64,000 bases of DNA, taken from positions 1 to 64,000 of the forward strand of contig NZ_RHHR01000003.1 in the NCBI RefSeq assembly GCF_003710915.1, read 5' to 3'. Each line of letters begins with the position of its first letter. The stretch's first letter is position 1. The DNA comes from Brevibacillus invocatus (GTDB lineage: Bacteria > Bacillota > Bacilli > Brevibacillales > Brevibacillaceae). This document shows, piece by piece, positions 17,673-26,831 of this stretch. Below the pieces are notes generated by a model. The model worked only from the letters and a program-made list of their open reading frames with translations, was not told the DNA's origin and searched no databases. The position numbers and the translations under genes are program-made.

Positions 17673-20600
17673 CATTCGTCGATGATTTGCCGATACGTTG
17701 CTTCGGTAGCAGGCATCGGTTCAACACCGAGATGTTCCTTGAGCTTGTTTACACATTTTTCATACCAACGAATGGCCTGAGTTCGGTTGTTCTGCAGAAA
17801 ATAAGCACTCATCAGCAGGCGATAAGCCTCTTCCCAGCAATCATCCACACGCAGGATCGCCTCGCACCAGCGTATGGTTCTTTCCCACTCCTGACGTTCC
17901 AGGCCAATACGAGCCAACCTTTCCGCGCCTCGTAAAAACAAAACCTGCAACCGGTCACGTTCGGTCTGACACCATTCCTCATATCGACACTCTGGCAGGT
18001 ACACACCTTGATAATACCCCAACCCTTTCTCCAGCAGGATGGCCGCCTGGTGCCTGTCTCGCTCTTCCAGCCCCATCGTAACCAAACGATCAAACTCCTC
18101 TACATCGATATGGTAGCCTGATGCCAGATTAAAGCCATACGATCCACCATGACGTTGAATGAAAAAGGCATCTGTGCGAGCTGCTCGATTCGGTTCCAAT
18201 GCTTTATGGACAGCATTCAGCGCTACCTTGAAGTCACGCAGGGCGGACTCGTCATCTAGACTGTCCCACAACTGTGCAATAATCTCTTCACGTGCAAGCA
18301 AATGATGCCGCTTCGTAATCAAGAGCTGGAATAAAAGCTTGGCCTTGCCTCGCTGCCATGCCTTGTCTGATAGCTCCTGCTCGCCCAGCCAGACGCGAAA
18401 CTGGCCTAACGTTTGGATACGCAGTGTGTAGCCAGGATGAAAGCTGACGTTTTGCAGACCTAAGTCACTCAGGAGCTGCGAGACATAATCCGGAGAAACC
18501 TGCCTGCGCTTGGCTTCGATCAGAATCGGCATGAGCTTCTGCACATCACGCGGCGTGAACATCGTAGGCCGTTGCAGCAGAAAATCGTATTCGCCAGACT
18601 GCATCAAGGACATAGCATGCGTCACCGCAGGGATGAACAGCTCCCACTGCTTGCTTTGATAAGCCAAGTAACTGAGCCAAAGCTGGCAGATGACGACCCC
18701 GAAGCTGTCGCCGCAATGACTAAGGCGATCCGCGCAATCCCGTATCACTTCCCTCGCCTCGTCTTCCTTGCCGCTGGTTGCATAGGCAATCCCTACAGCT
18801 AGCCGAACCAGGCTGTTCAGCCAGTCGTCACGCATCGCTTCTGTCTCCTGCATCCCTCTTCTGCCATACTCCAGAGCTTGTTCCAAAGCCTTTTCCTTAC
18901 CGTAGAGCATGGTCAAGCCGAGCAGAGTTTCTGATTTTCCACGGGTGGAATTCAGCTCCTCCATCATTCGCAAGCCTTTCTCATAGAGCTCGCGAATCTC
19001 ATCAAAAGGCAATTCGTGGCTGATCAGGGCAGCATGTGCTTTTCTCACATAACCATTCGCCTCGACGAAAGGAGAATGAGCAGCTCTTCCCAGCTCAATC
19101 GCGGTCTCAGCCGTCGCCCATCCTCTCTCCCATTCCCCGTTCAAGGCAAAGACGAACGATAGGAGCAAGGAAGTTTCTCGATAGGAGCGTGTCAAAGCTG
19201 GGTGCTTCGTCTGCTCCAATGTCCATTTATTCTCCAGCAGAGTAATGGCGGATTGAAGTCGACCCGTTCGGAAAAGCAGGCGCGATTCCAGCTCCACCTC
19301 GGTCTGCTGCTCCAGCTCCTGACTTCGTTGATACCAATAGCTCGCTTGCTTGGCATCTCCACGATTGGTGTAAATCTCCGCAAGAAGCCGGTATAGTCGT
19401 GGTGCCACATCGTCCTTCTCCGGAATATCTGCCGGCAAAAGCTGGATTGCCCGCTTCAGCAGCTCCTCTGCTCTCACGCTTTGAACACTGTCCAGATGGA
19501 CGCGAGCCAATCCTTCCAATCCACGGCACAGACCCAGACGGTCGTTTTTTTGCTCACATCGATCAATAAACAGCTGGTACGAATCAAACGCTTGCCGGTA
19601 AATGCAGCGATAGCGCTCTACTTCAGCCTGATAAAACCATAACCAATGCTCCTGATCCTTGATGGTGCCAGGAAGCGTATTCGTCCAATGATACAAGATA
19701 TCGAGCTTACCATTGATGAGCAAATTTTCGGCCGTCTGAGCCAGCCATTCGCCCAACAGCTCCCAATCCTCTGCCAATCGTAAACATTCGAACGCCTTGC
19801 TGGTCTCCCCTTTTTGCTGATACCAGCGGGCCGCTGCATGATTCACCTGCAAAAAAGTAGAGGTATCTGAAGCCAGCTTGCTCGCCAACAGCCTGCGAAA
19901 CAACGGATGAAAATGATGCTTCCCGTCTACGTCCTCTGAGAGAAAGAGATGGCACCGCAACGCTTCGTGAAGAAGAGCAATACTGGCATCACCAAGCACC
20001 TGTCGGCAATCCTCTTCGTCAAAATCTTCGAATACAGCAGACTGAATCAAGAACCCCTGCATATCCTCATCGAGCTTCACCCATACCTCTGCTTCAAGCA
20101 GATACATCAACCGGGACAGCTCACGCAGACTTTCCGATACGGAGGTTCCCCTCGCTACCCTCTCCCCGAACGAACGCAGGGCCATTATCCACCCTCGAGC
20201 GACCTGCTCGACACGATCCCATTCTTCTCTGTTCAAACTCAAATCGTATTCATCCAGATAAAAGGTTTCGCTCTCCTCACGTGAAAAAGCCAGATCGGCT
20301 GTCGTCAGCTCCAGACACTCCCCGCGGACAGCCATCAAATCGAGCTGAGGCCAGGCTGGTCTGATCCTTGATAGAATCACCAGCTTGCCCTGAGGGGGAA
20401 GCTGCATGGCCACTTGCTGCACAAAGCGATCGACATCGCTTCCCATCTGCACCTGTTGATAGTGATCCAGTACAATAGTGGGTAACAGTGGACGCGAAAT
20501 ACACTCCTGCAAAAACAGCTCCGCCATCTCTTGCCAGCTGATCGGTTCGACTTGACTCCTAGAGAACGTCAGCTTTTCCAGGAGGATGTGACCAAACTCA

Positions 20601-20875
20601 GGCTGATTCCGACGTATGCTATGCAATAACCCGAACAAAAAGCAATTAAAATCCGCATCTTCTTCACCCAGGAAATACCAGCTGGCGCTAATCCGGGCAT
20701 CAGTTAGATAAGTGGATAGAGCGGTCGTTTTTCCGTAACCGATCTCGGCATGGATCAGACATACGGAGGCATGCGAAATCAACCGCAGTTTTTTTGCCAA
20801 AGCGGGTCGACGCAGCACATATGTCTTTTGCATAGGAGGGGTAATTTTCATTAGAGAAACTTGTGTCATATCCAT
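17672..20875 (-). CDS. Large STAND/MalT-like regulator with C-terminal SARP-type DNA-binding and BTAD domains
   Basis: The 1067-residue protein has an N-terminal STAND/MalT-like ATPase (about 20-330) with a P-loop reading AEIGYGKTTAL and a TIVLDHYQ segment that resembles Walker B. A long helical TPR-like region follows (about 340-790). Next come an OmpR-type winged helix (from about 815, beginning LRIQTLGQFRVWLG) and a bacterial transcriptional activator domain (about 915-1060). It is probably a signal-responsive activator that oligomerises on binding ATP and an inducer. Its targets are unknown and no obvious structural genes are adjacent in an operon. The start is the ATG at 20875, preceded by GAGGAG at proper distance; a GTG at 20884 overlaps that site. 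Confidence 0.85.
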   Translation of the reverse strand: MDMTQVSLMKITPPMQKTYVLRRPALAKKLRLISHASVCLIHAEIGYGKTTALSTYLTDARISASWYFLGEEDADFNCFLFGLLHSIRRNQPEFGHILLEKLTFSRSQVEPISWQEMAELFLQECISRPLLPTIVLDHYQQVQMGSDVDRFVQQVAMQLPPQGKLVILSRIRPAWPQLDLMAVRGECLELTTADLAFSREESETFYLDEYDLSLNREEWDRVEQVARGWIMALRSFGERVARGTSVSESLRELSRLMYLLEAEVWVKLDEDMQGFLIQSAVFEDFDEEDCRQVLGDASIALLHEALRCHLFLSEDVDGKHHFHPLFRRLLASKLASDTSTFLQVNHAAARWYQQKGETSKAFECLRLAEDWELLGEWLAQTAENLLINGKLDILYHWTNTLPGTIKDQEHWLWFYQAEVERYRCIYRQAFDSYQLFIDRCEQKNDRLGLCRGLEGLARVHLDSVQSVRAEELLKRAIQLLPADIPEKDDVAPRLYRLLAEIYTNRGDAKQASYWYQRSQELEQQTEVELESRLLFRTGRLQSAITLLENKWTLEQTKHPALTRSYRETSLLLSFVFALNGEWERGWATAETAIELGRAAHSPFVEANGYVRKAHAALISHELPFDEIRELYEKGLRMMEELNSTRGKSETLLGLTMLYGKEKALEQALEYGRRGMQETEAMRDDWLNSLVRLAVGIAYATSGKEDEAREVIRDCADRLSHCGDSFGVVICQLWLSYLAYQSKQWELFIPAVTHAMSLMQSGEYDFLLQRPTMFTPRDVQKLMPILIEAKRRQVSPDYVSQLLSDLGLQNVSFHPGYTLRIQTLGQFRVWLGEQELSDKAWQRGKAKLLFQLLITKRHHLLAREEIIAQLWDSLDDESALRDFKVALNAVHKALEPNRAARTDAFFIQRHGGSYGFNLASGYHIDVEEFDRLVTMGLEERDRHQAAILLEKGLGYYQGVYLPECRYEEWCQTERDRLQVLFLRGAERLARIGLERQEWERTIRWCEAILRVDDCWEEAYRLLMSAYFLQNNRTQAIRWYEKCVNKLKEHLGVEPMPATEATYRQIIDE

Positions 20876-21032
20876 CTGCTGCACTCCTCACCGATTCTCC
20901 TGTTCCTTTAAAAAAATGTATTCCCCATCTGCCTTCATAATCCTGCCTTGGACAAGATAGAACCTCTTCGCATTTTGGTCCTGATCCTGGCTTTGCCACT
21001 GAAAAAAAGCCACCTAGTCAACAGGTGGCCTG

Positions 21033-21656
21033 TTAATCAACGAGATTATACCCTTTTACCGTGTAGCCGATATCGTTGATCAAGACTTGGAAGGCCTCGT
21101 CACTGACCTCACCGCCTTGTTCAATCTGACTGTGCAAATTCGAAATCCTATCATAGATTGCCGGATTCGTACTTACATATAAGATATTGAACCGCGATTG
21201 AGTCGCCAGTCGTACGCGCATCCGATCCACTACTTTCTTTTGCAGGGAATCTGTATGACCATTATCGATGCGAACAATGGATCCTGGTCGATGAGGAATA
21301 GTGGGATGGGGGTTTACTTCGTCAGGCTTTGGCGTATCGATCGGCAGAACACCTACCAGGAGCGTATCTTTGTAAGCCAGTACCTTGATATCCACTACTC
21401 CAGGCAGATCTTCAGCAAATTTTTCCAGCCTAGCCACCAGTTGTGGCTCACGATTGTGTACGATTTTTTGCCCGATCATGCCTGCAGGCCCTTTATCCGT
21501 TCCGGTGTTGTCGTTGCTCAGATTGATACCAAATGCATCATACTTTGCCTGATTTCCATTTCGGTCTTCCGTTCCCATCTGTTTATTCGGTGAACAGCCA
21601 GATAGTAGCCCGACTACGAGGAGACATACACATGTACCCTTTACAACTTGTTTCAC
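21033..21656 (-). CDS. YhcN/YlaJ-family sporulation lipoprotein
   Basis: The 207-residue precursor has a signal peptide ending in the lipobox LLSGC near residue 21. The body contains the YhcN/YlaJ signature KVLAYKDTLLVGVLP and a later VRMRLATQSRFNILYVSTNP stretch. Family members are spore-membrane lipoproteins linked to germination or outgrowth. I choose the GTG at 21656 because GGAGGTG lies six bases before it; the GTG at 21665 is part of that ribosome site. The ribosome site is buried in a 12-base-pair hairpin, suggesting translational control or read-through regulation from the upstream stalk-protein gene. Confidence 0.82.
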   Translation of the reverse strand: MKQVVKGTCVCLLVVGLLSGCSPNKQMGTEDRNGNQAKYDAFGINLSNDNTGTDKGPAGMIGQKIVHNREPQLVARLEKFAEDLPGVVDIKVLAYKDTLLVGVLPIDTPKPDEVNPHPTIPHRPGSIVRIDNGHTDSLQKKVVDRMRVRLATQSRFNILYVSTNPAIYDRISNLHSQIEQGGEVSDEAFQVLINDIGYTVKGYNLVD

Positions 21657-21660
21657 CCAA

Positions 21661-21698
21661 AACACCTCCTGCCCATAGTTTGGTGTGCAGGAGGTGTT
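21661..21698 (-). promoter_or_regulatory. Intercistronic hairpin that sequesters a ribosome binding site
   Basis: AACACCTCCTGC and GCAGGAGGTGTT form a perfect 12-base stem around a 14-base loop. On the minus strand the 3' arm contains the GGAGGTG used by the YhcN-type gene. TTTT follows the stem directly, so it could also act as a weak terminator. Confidence 0.7.
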
Positions 21699-21728
21699 CT
21701 TACTCAGCGTTCTGTTTCCTTTTGATGG

Positions 21729-22505
21729 TTAGTTTCGTTTCGTAAATACGCCTTCAACAATTTGTTCTTCGCCGTCTTTCGTGGCTGTCATTTTGTAATA
21801 ATCAACAATGATTTTGTCCATCAGTTCAAATTTGAAGCTGCCATCGGACTCCACTTTCACATCGAAATCCTTATCATCCAATGTAACGGTCAGCTCGGAA
21901 TCTGGGTCTGTCTTTCCAGTTATGGAGTAAACACCAAGTCCCATCAGATTCGCACTCTTCGCAGTGATGGATTCAGAATCGACGATTACCTCGTCTGTCT
22001 CTATTGGTGCTTTAGGCGCTTCAGGCTTTTGTTCCTGTGGCTGTTCTTTCGGATCATCCACTTTTGCGTCAGTCGCCTGGTCTGCGATCAAGACGGCTTG
22101 TGCCTGCTGATCCCAATTGACCTCATACTCGAGTGCTTCCGCGATAAAACGGACGGGAACCATCGTGCGTTGATTCACGATCTGGGCAGGAACATCCAGT
22201 TTAACCGTTTCGCCATTTTTACGGGCTATTTTCTGGGATACGACGAGTCTGACCTGATCGTCCCCTTTTTTGATCAAGACCGTACGTGTTTCCTCATTCC
22301 AATCGACATCAAAGCCAAGGCTCTCAGCGATCGGGCGAATCGGCACCAGCGTGCGATTATTCTGCAAGATTGGCTTTTGATCCGGGAAAACGATTGATTT
22401 CTGGTTGTACTCGACTTTAATCGCAGTTGCAGCCGAAGCAGCGGGAGAAAATGCAGCCATGGGCACCAACGCCACTGCAAGCAAAAACGCCGTTAATTTT
22501 TTCAT
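21729..22505 (-). CDS. Secreted copper amine oxidase N-terminal (stalk) domain protein
   Basis: The 258-residue precursor has a signal peptide (residues 1-26, ending ASAA). Two beta-repeats of the PF07833 type follow: QNNRTLVPIRPIAESLGFDVDWNEETRTV at about 48-76 and a diverged copy at about 108-136. A Pro/Glu/Lys linker (about 145-170) leads to a C-terminal beta-sandwich-like domain with DPDSELTVTLDDKDFDV. No catalytic residues are visible. Such proteins are usually cell-surface structural or wall-associated modules. It lies 73 bases upstream of the lipoprotein gene, so the two probably share a transcript. Confidence 0.8.
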   Translation of the reverse strand: MKKLTAFLLAVALVPMAAFSPAASAATAIKVEYNQKSIVFPDQKPILQNNRTLVPIRPIAESLGFDVDWNEETRTVLIKKGDDQVRLVVSQKIARKNGETVKLDVPAQIVNQRTMVPVRFIAEALEYEVNWDQQAQAVLIADQATDAKVDDPKEQPQEQKPEAPKAPIETDEVIVDSESITAKSANLMGLGVYSITGKTDPDSELTVTLDDKDFDVKVESDGSFKFELMDKIIVDYYKMTATKDGEEQIVEGVFTKRN

Positions 22506-22736
22506 CTATTCTCACTCCGTTCCAATAAAATGGCTCGTTTTTTAATCTACTATACGCCGTTCTTCGTTTCAAGCAATTCCTGATATTCCCTCTACCTTTT
22601 CAATCCCTTGATCCTTAATACCTCGTTCGTTCGAACTATTTTCAAATTGTTACAAAAATGAAACCATCTTGCTACAAAAAACCGTTACAATAGACATACA
22701 ACGACGACATTTTCACCCCGAAAGAGGCGGAGACTT

Positions 22737-24896
22737 ATGAAAAAAATACTTCCTTTCCTCATCCTGGCCCTGTTATTAACGATCATCCCCCCGGGTGGAA
22801 GTTCCGCCAATACTTCTGTCATTCAATTGGGAAGCGACGTACTTTTTACTCAATTTCACCAGGTTATTGAAGACAAAAAAGTGGGACTCCTCACCAATCA
22901 AACCGGTATAAACGGTAGTGGTGTCAGCACGATCGACATGATCCGACGGGATTACTCCGTCACCTTGACGGCACTATTTACACCTGAATACGGGCTGAAC
23001 GGAAAAACACCACCAGACGACCCGAACACAACCTATCTGCATCCTGTGTATGGAGTTCCAGTACATAGTCTGACAGGTCCAGAGCCTCAGCTGACAAAAG
23101 AGATGCTTCAATCGATGGATATCTTGCTAGTGGACCTGCAAAATATCGGAACCCGCCATGATTCCTATTTATCTCTCATTCATTCTTGCATCACGGCCGC
23201 AAAAGAACACGATAAGCCCATTATCATCCTGGATCGTCCAAACCCGCTTGGTGGAATGATCGTCGATGGCCCGGTCTTAGATCCTGCCTTCCTTTCAGAA
23301 GTCGGGGTGGACACATTGCCATTGACGCACGGCATGACAATCGGCGAACTGGCCCTTTTCTTCAACCGAACTATTGGTGCGGATGTGACCGTCATCCCGA
23401 TGGCTGGCTACAAACGCAGCATGACGTATCAGGAGACCGGACTCGTCTGGTTCCCACCATCTCCACAGCTACCGGATCTGAATGCCGTCTTGGGCTATCT
23501 GGCCACAGGGATCGGAGAAGGAACCAATCTGCAGCACGATGACAGCTACAATTGGATGGGGGCTGAAGGAATTGACGCCTATCAATTTGCCGATCTGATG
23601 AATGCCAGCCTGCTGCCGGGAGTAGTTTTCTTTCCAGAAGAACGAGAATCAGCCGGTGGGGTGCGCATCCAGATCATCGATCCAAGACTGTTTAATCCAG
23701 CAAAGACGGGAATCTACGCACTTGCTCATGCGGAAAAGCTCAGTGATGTTGTGATCCAAACCGGCAGTTCTGAACACACTCTCTTTGACCTCAGAATGGG
23801 AACGAGCAAGGTCGGAGAAATGCTCAAACAAGAAGCCAGTCCGAAGGAAATCGAGGCAACCTACGTACCGCAACTTGCACAATTCTTATCGCTGCGTGTG
23901 CCCTATCTGATCTACAATGAAGAGCATTATTACCCAACTATGCCGATTTCCTTGAAACAGCATGTTTCTCCTGCTCCTACGCCTATTCAGACACCGGAAG
24001 CAGATGGGAATATGACAGAAACGGCTCCAAAGCCCGACGCGATGCCAGCGGTACCTAATCCTGCCAAGCCGGGAAGCGAAGGCAGCGTGCAACCTGATCA
24101 GACGAATGGTTCAAAACCGTCCCAGCCACAAGTACAGCAGCCTGCTGCATCAACACCTGTACCAGGAACGCCAACGCCAGAGTCACCACCTGCGAAGGCT
24201 GCTGCACCTGCCCCGAACCAGAATCCGGCTCCACCTGTTGCAGAAAAAGTCGCCTATCTGACGTTTGATGATGGTCCTTCACCTGTCACCTTACACATCC
24301 TGGAGACGTTGAAATCCTTTGATGCGAAAGCTACCTTTTTCGTAGTAGGTCGAAGCATCCCTGGCAACGAGGAGATTCTGAAGCAAATTGTAGCAGAAGG
24401 CCATAGCCTGGGCGGCCACTCTTATTCGCATGATTACCGATATCTGTATGAGAGTGTAGACGCATTTTTTGCAGATATGGAAAAGGGCAACAAACTTATC
24501 GAAGACGCCACAGGCGTAAAGCCTGCACTGTTCCGTTATCCTGGCGGCAGCACCAACACGATCAGTCTCAAATATCAGGATCCCAAGCATTACAACAATA
24601 ACCATACCGTCATGGCAGCCATCAAGGAAGAGTCCAACAAACGCGGTCTTACCTTTATCGACTGGAATGTCACCAATGGGGATGCTCGGAGCAATCGCTA
24701 TACGGCTACGGAAGCGCTGGCGCAGATCAAGCAACAGGTCAAAAACCAGAAAGAAATCGTGGTCCTGATGCACGACACGGCTACCAAATCCGCTACCTCT
24801 CAATCCTTGCCGCAAGTTATGCAGTTCTTAAAGGAGAAAGGGTATCATTTTGAAGCCATCTCCCCTGATCGCCAAACGATCTCGACAGTCAAGTAA
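22737..24896 (+). CDS. Fusion of a NamZ-like (DUF1343) domain and a NodB polysaccharide deacetylase
   Basis: The 719-residue secreted protein begins with a signal peptide (1-24). Residues about 30-400 match the DUF1343 family, whose characterised member NamZ is an exo-beta-N-acetylmuramidase. Conserved stretches are GLLTNQTGI, ILDRPNPLGG, HGMTIGELA and GEGTNL. A Pro/Ala/Thr linker (about 405-500) joins a NodB deacetylase with TFDDGPS (near 508), the metal site HSYSH (near 560), RYPGG (near 600) and LMHD (near 677). It could trim and deacetylate muropeptide sugars at the cell surface. The NamZ half is divergent (PEYG where I recall PEHG; GEGTNLQHDD after the family's GTN), so its activity is uncertain. 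The gene is monocistronic with its own terminator. Confidence 0.85.
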   Translation: MKKILPFLILALLLTIIPPGGSSANTSVIQLGSDVLFTQFHQVIEDKKVGLLTNQTGINGSGVSTIDMIRRDYSVTLTALFTPEYGLNGKTPPDDPNTTYLHPVYGVPVHSLTGPEPQLTKEMLQSMDILLVDLQNIGTRHDSYLSLIHSCITAAKEHDKPIIILDRPNPLGGMIVDGPVLDPAFLSEVGVDTLPLTHGMTIGELALFFNRTIGADVTVIPMAGYKRSMTYQETGLVWFPPSPQLPDLNAVLGYLATGIGEGTNLQHDDSYNWMGAEGIDAYQFADLMNASLLPGVVFFPEERESAGGVRIQIIDPRLFNPAKTGIYALAHAEKLSDVVIQTGSSEHTLFDLRMGTSKVGEMLKQEASPKEIEATYVPQLAQFLSLRVPYLIYNEEHYYPTMPISLKQHVSPAPTPIQTPEADGNMTETAPKPDAMPAVPNPAKPGSEGSVQPDQTNGSKPSQPQVQQPAASTPVPGTPTPESPPAKAAAPAPNQNPAPPVAEKVAYLTFDDGPSPVTLHILETLKSFDAKATFFVVGRSIPGNEEILKQIVAEGHSLGGHSYSHDYRYLYESVDAFFADMEKGNKLIEDATGVKPALFRYPGGSTNTISLKYQDPKHYNNNHTVMAAIKEESNKRGLTFIDWNVTNGDARSNRYTATEALAQIKQQVKNQKEIVVLMHDTATKSATSQSLPQVMQFLKEKGYHFEAISPDRQTISTVK

Positions 24897-24918
24897 GGGC
24901 GCACCACGATCGAAATTG

Positions 24919-24963
24919 GAGAACCCGCTTTCGGCACAGTTGACCGAAGCGGGTTCTCTTTTT
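24919..24963 (+). terminator. Intrinsic terminator after the NamZ-NodB gene
   Basis: A 12-base perfect outer stem (GAGAACCCGCTT with AAGCGGGTTCTC) is followed by TTTTT. Confidence 0.85.
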
Positions 24964-24979
24964 AATGATGGAGTTACGA

Positions 24980-26548
24980 TTATTGTGAGGCGAGGACTTC
25001 GTAGCGTAAACGCAGCTCCCGCTTCAGGATCTTTCCACTCGGATTGCGAGGCAGGTTCTCGGCAATCACGACATATTTTGGTGTTTTGAACGAGGAGAGC
25101 CTCTCTTTGCAGAAATCCAGCAGTTCCTCGGAGGTTACGACCTCGCCAACCTTTGGAACTACAACAGCCGTGACAGCCTCGATCCAGTACGGATGCGGCA
25201 CCCCGATGACAGCTACCTCGGAGACCTTGGGATGCTGATAGATCATTTCTTCGATTTCCCTGCTGGCGATGTTCTCCCCGCCGGACTTGATCATGTCCTT
25301 CTTCCGATCGACGACGGTAATAAAGCCTTCCTCATCCATGATTCCCAAATCACCGCTATGAAACCACCCGCCTTCGAAAGCCGCTTGCGTCTTTTCGGGG
25401 TCGCGGTAATAGCCAAGCATGGCGTGACTTGTACGATGAACGATTTCTCCGATTTCTCCTCGCGCGACTTCGTTTCCGTCATCATCCATGATTTTCGTCT
25501 CTACATTAAGCGCTGGCTTCCCAGCAGAGCCTGCCTTTCGAATCTGCTCCCCAGGCTTCAGCACGGTAGCCAGCGGCGCTACCTCCGTCTGTCCGTAGAA
25601 GTTGTAGAACTGCGCTCCAGGGAGTCGTTCCCCGAGCTCTTTGAGAATCTCTACCGGCATGATAGCTGCCCCATAATAGCATTTTTTCAAAGAGCTTATA
25701 TCACGCGTGGCAAAATCAGGCGAACGAAGCAAGGCAATCCAGACCGTCGGAGGGCAAAACAATTGTGTTGCCTGATGCTTTTCTACGGTTGCCAGCATCA
25801 GTCCAGGTGTTGCCTGCTCCAGAATGATTCCGCTTCCCCCCAAATAGATATACGGTCCAAGAAAGCAATGAAGCTGCGCACTATGAAAAAGAGGCAGAGC
25901 ATGAATTGCTACATCCTCTTCTGTCATTCCGCCATCGATAATGGTGCTGACATACTCGGTAATGATGCTTTTATGTGTCAGCATCACGCCTTTTGGCTTG
26001 GATTCCGTACCACTGGTGTACAATATCTGCGCGATATCGTCATCCTCCAGTTCTACTTCTGGCTCCTCGCTCGCTTCGTTGCTAATCATCTCGCGGAAGG
26101 GAATCCACTCTCCCTTCTGAAGCGCAGGATTAGAGATCAGAGAGAGCAGCCCCGGAGTAATCCCTGTTTGTCGAAGCGCTTCTTGGGCTACGGACAGAAA
26201 TTCTGGAGCGACGAAGCACGCGTTTGCCTCGGAATGCCCCAAGATAAATGCGACATCATCCGCATTCAGCATGTAGTTGATCGGCACCATGATGACTCCT
26301 GCTTTCGCAAGGGCAAAGTTGAGGATGGCAAAATCCATAGAATTGCGAGAAAGCACTGCAGCGCGGTCTCCTTTTTTCAACCCTCTGCTGATTACAGCAT
26401 GCGCAGTCTGATTGACCAATTGATCCAATTCACGGTATGTAAGCACTTCTTCTTCAAATTGCAGCGCTGTCTTGTCTGGGTAGCGCCCACGACTTCTGCG
26501 AAGAATGTCCCCTAACGTATTTCGCCTTGCCCGCTGGATTTCGGTCAT
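24980..26548 (-). CDS. Long- or medium-chain acyl-CoA synthetase (AMP-binding)
   Basis: The 522-residue protein is a full-length ANL-superfamily ligase. It shows the P-loop-like ILYTSGTESKPKG near 178 (Glu in place of the usual Gly/Thr at one position), YNFYGQTE near 305, WFHSGDLGIMDEEGF near 395 and the C-terminal lysine in NPSGKILKREL. It should activate a carboxylic acid to its CoA thioester by way of an adenylate. The chain length cannot be told from sequence. The ATG follows AAGGAGGCATGTAG. A perfect palindrome overlaps the -10 region, which suggests control by a repressor. Confidence 0.83.
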   Translation of the reverse strand: MTEIQRARRNTLGDILRRSRGRYPDKTALQFEEEVLTYRELDQLVNQTAHAVISRGLKKGDRAAVLSRNSMDFAILNFALAKAGVIMVPINYMLNADDVAFILGHSEANACFVAPEFLSVAQEALRQTGITPGLLSLISNPALQKGEWIPFREMISNEASEEPEVELEDDDIAQILYTSGTESKPKGVMLTHKSIITEYVSTIIDGGMTEEDVAIHALPLFHSAQLHCFLGPYIYLGGSGIILEQATPGLMLATVEKHQATQLFCPPTVWIALLRSPDFATRDISSLKKCYYGAAIMPVEILKELGERLPGAQFYNFYGQTEVAPLATVLKPGEQIRKAGSAGKPALNVETKIMDDDGNEVARGEIGEIVHRTSHAMLGYYRDPEKTQAAFEGGWFHSGDLGIMDEEGFITVVDRKKDMIKSGGENIASREIEEMIYQHPKVSEVAVIGVPHPYWIEAVTAVVVPKVGEVVTSEELLDFCKERLSSFKTPKYVVIAENLPRNPSGKILKRELRLRYEVLASQ

Positions 26549-26577
26549 CTACATGCCTCCTTACTTGTATTGATTCT

Positions 26578-26592
26578 ATTATAATCGATTAT
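26578..26592. promoter_or_regulatory. Palindrome overlapping a -10 element upstream of the acyl-CoA synthetase gene
   Basis: ATAATCGATTAT at 26581-26592 is a perfect 12-base palindrome. It overlaps a minus-strand TATAAT (26578-26583) with no good -35 at 16-18 bases. This fits a regulated promoter. The binding protein is unknown. Confidence 0.4.
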
Positions 26593-26626
26593 TCGGTTTA
26601 ATGTGTATATTCTGACAATAATAAGC

Positions 26627-26670
26627 AAAAAAAAGCGGCAACCTCCTCTGCTAGGTTTGAAGCTGCCGCA
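26627..26670 (-). terminator. Strong intrinsic terminator downstream of the MBL-fold gene
   Basis: On the minus strand TGCGGCA pairs with TGCCGC(T), an inner ACCT/AGGT pairing extends the stem, and TTTTTTTT follows. The stretch 26671-26804 between this and the next hairpin holds no gene I can support. Confidence 0.75.
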
Positions 26671-26804
26671 GGCCCCAAGAATCAAGTCCTTACGTACAGG
26701 ATATCTCATTTGCCCTCTACCATCGACATTGAATCTGCTGGTTATAGAGGGAAGATCAGGGATTTACTCTCGAATGAGTGTGTAAAGCAGTCTGATTAAT
26801 AAAA

Positions 26805-26831
26805 TGACGACACCGCAGAGCGTTGTCGTCA
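26805..26831 (-). terminator. First terminator-like hairpin after the MBL-fold gene
   Basis: TGACGACA and TGTCGTCA form an 8-base perfect stem with an 11-base loop, followed on the minus strand by TTTTATT. It lies 73 bases past the stop codon and precedes the stronger terminator at 26627-26670. Confidence 0.5.

Noticed and set aside
25193..26515. 440-codon plus-strand open frame opposite the acyl-CoA synthetase gene
   Set aside because: Antisense of an intact AMP-binding enzyme, with no recognisable fold in the translation.
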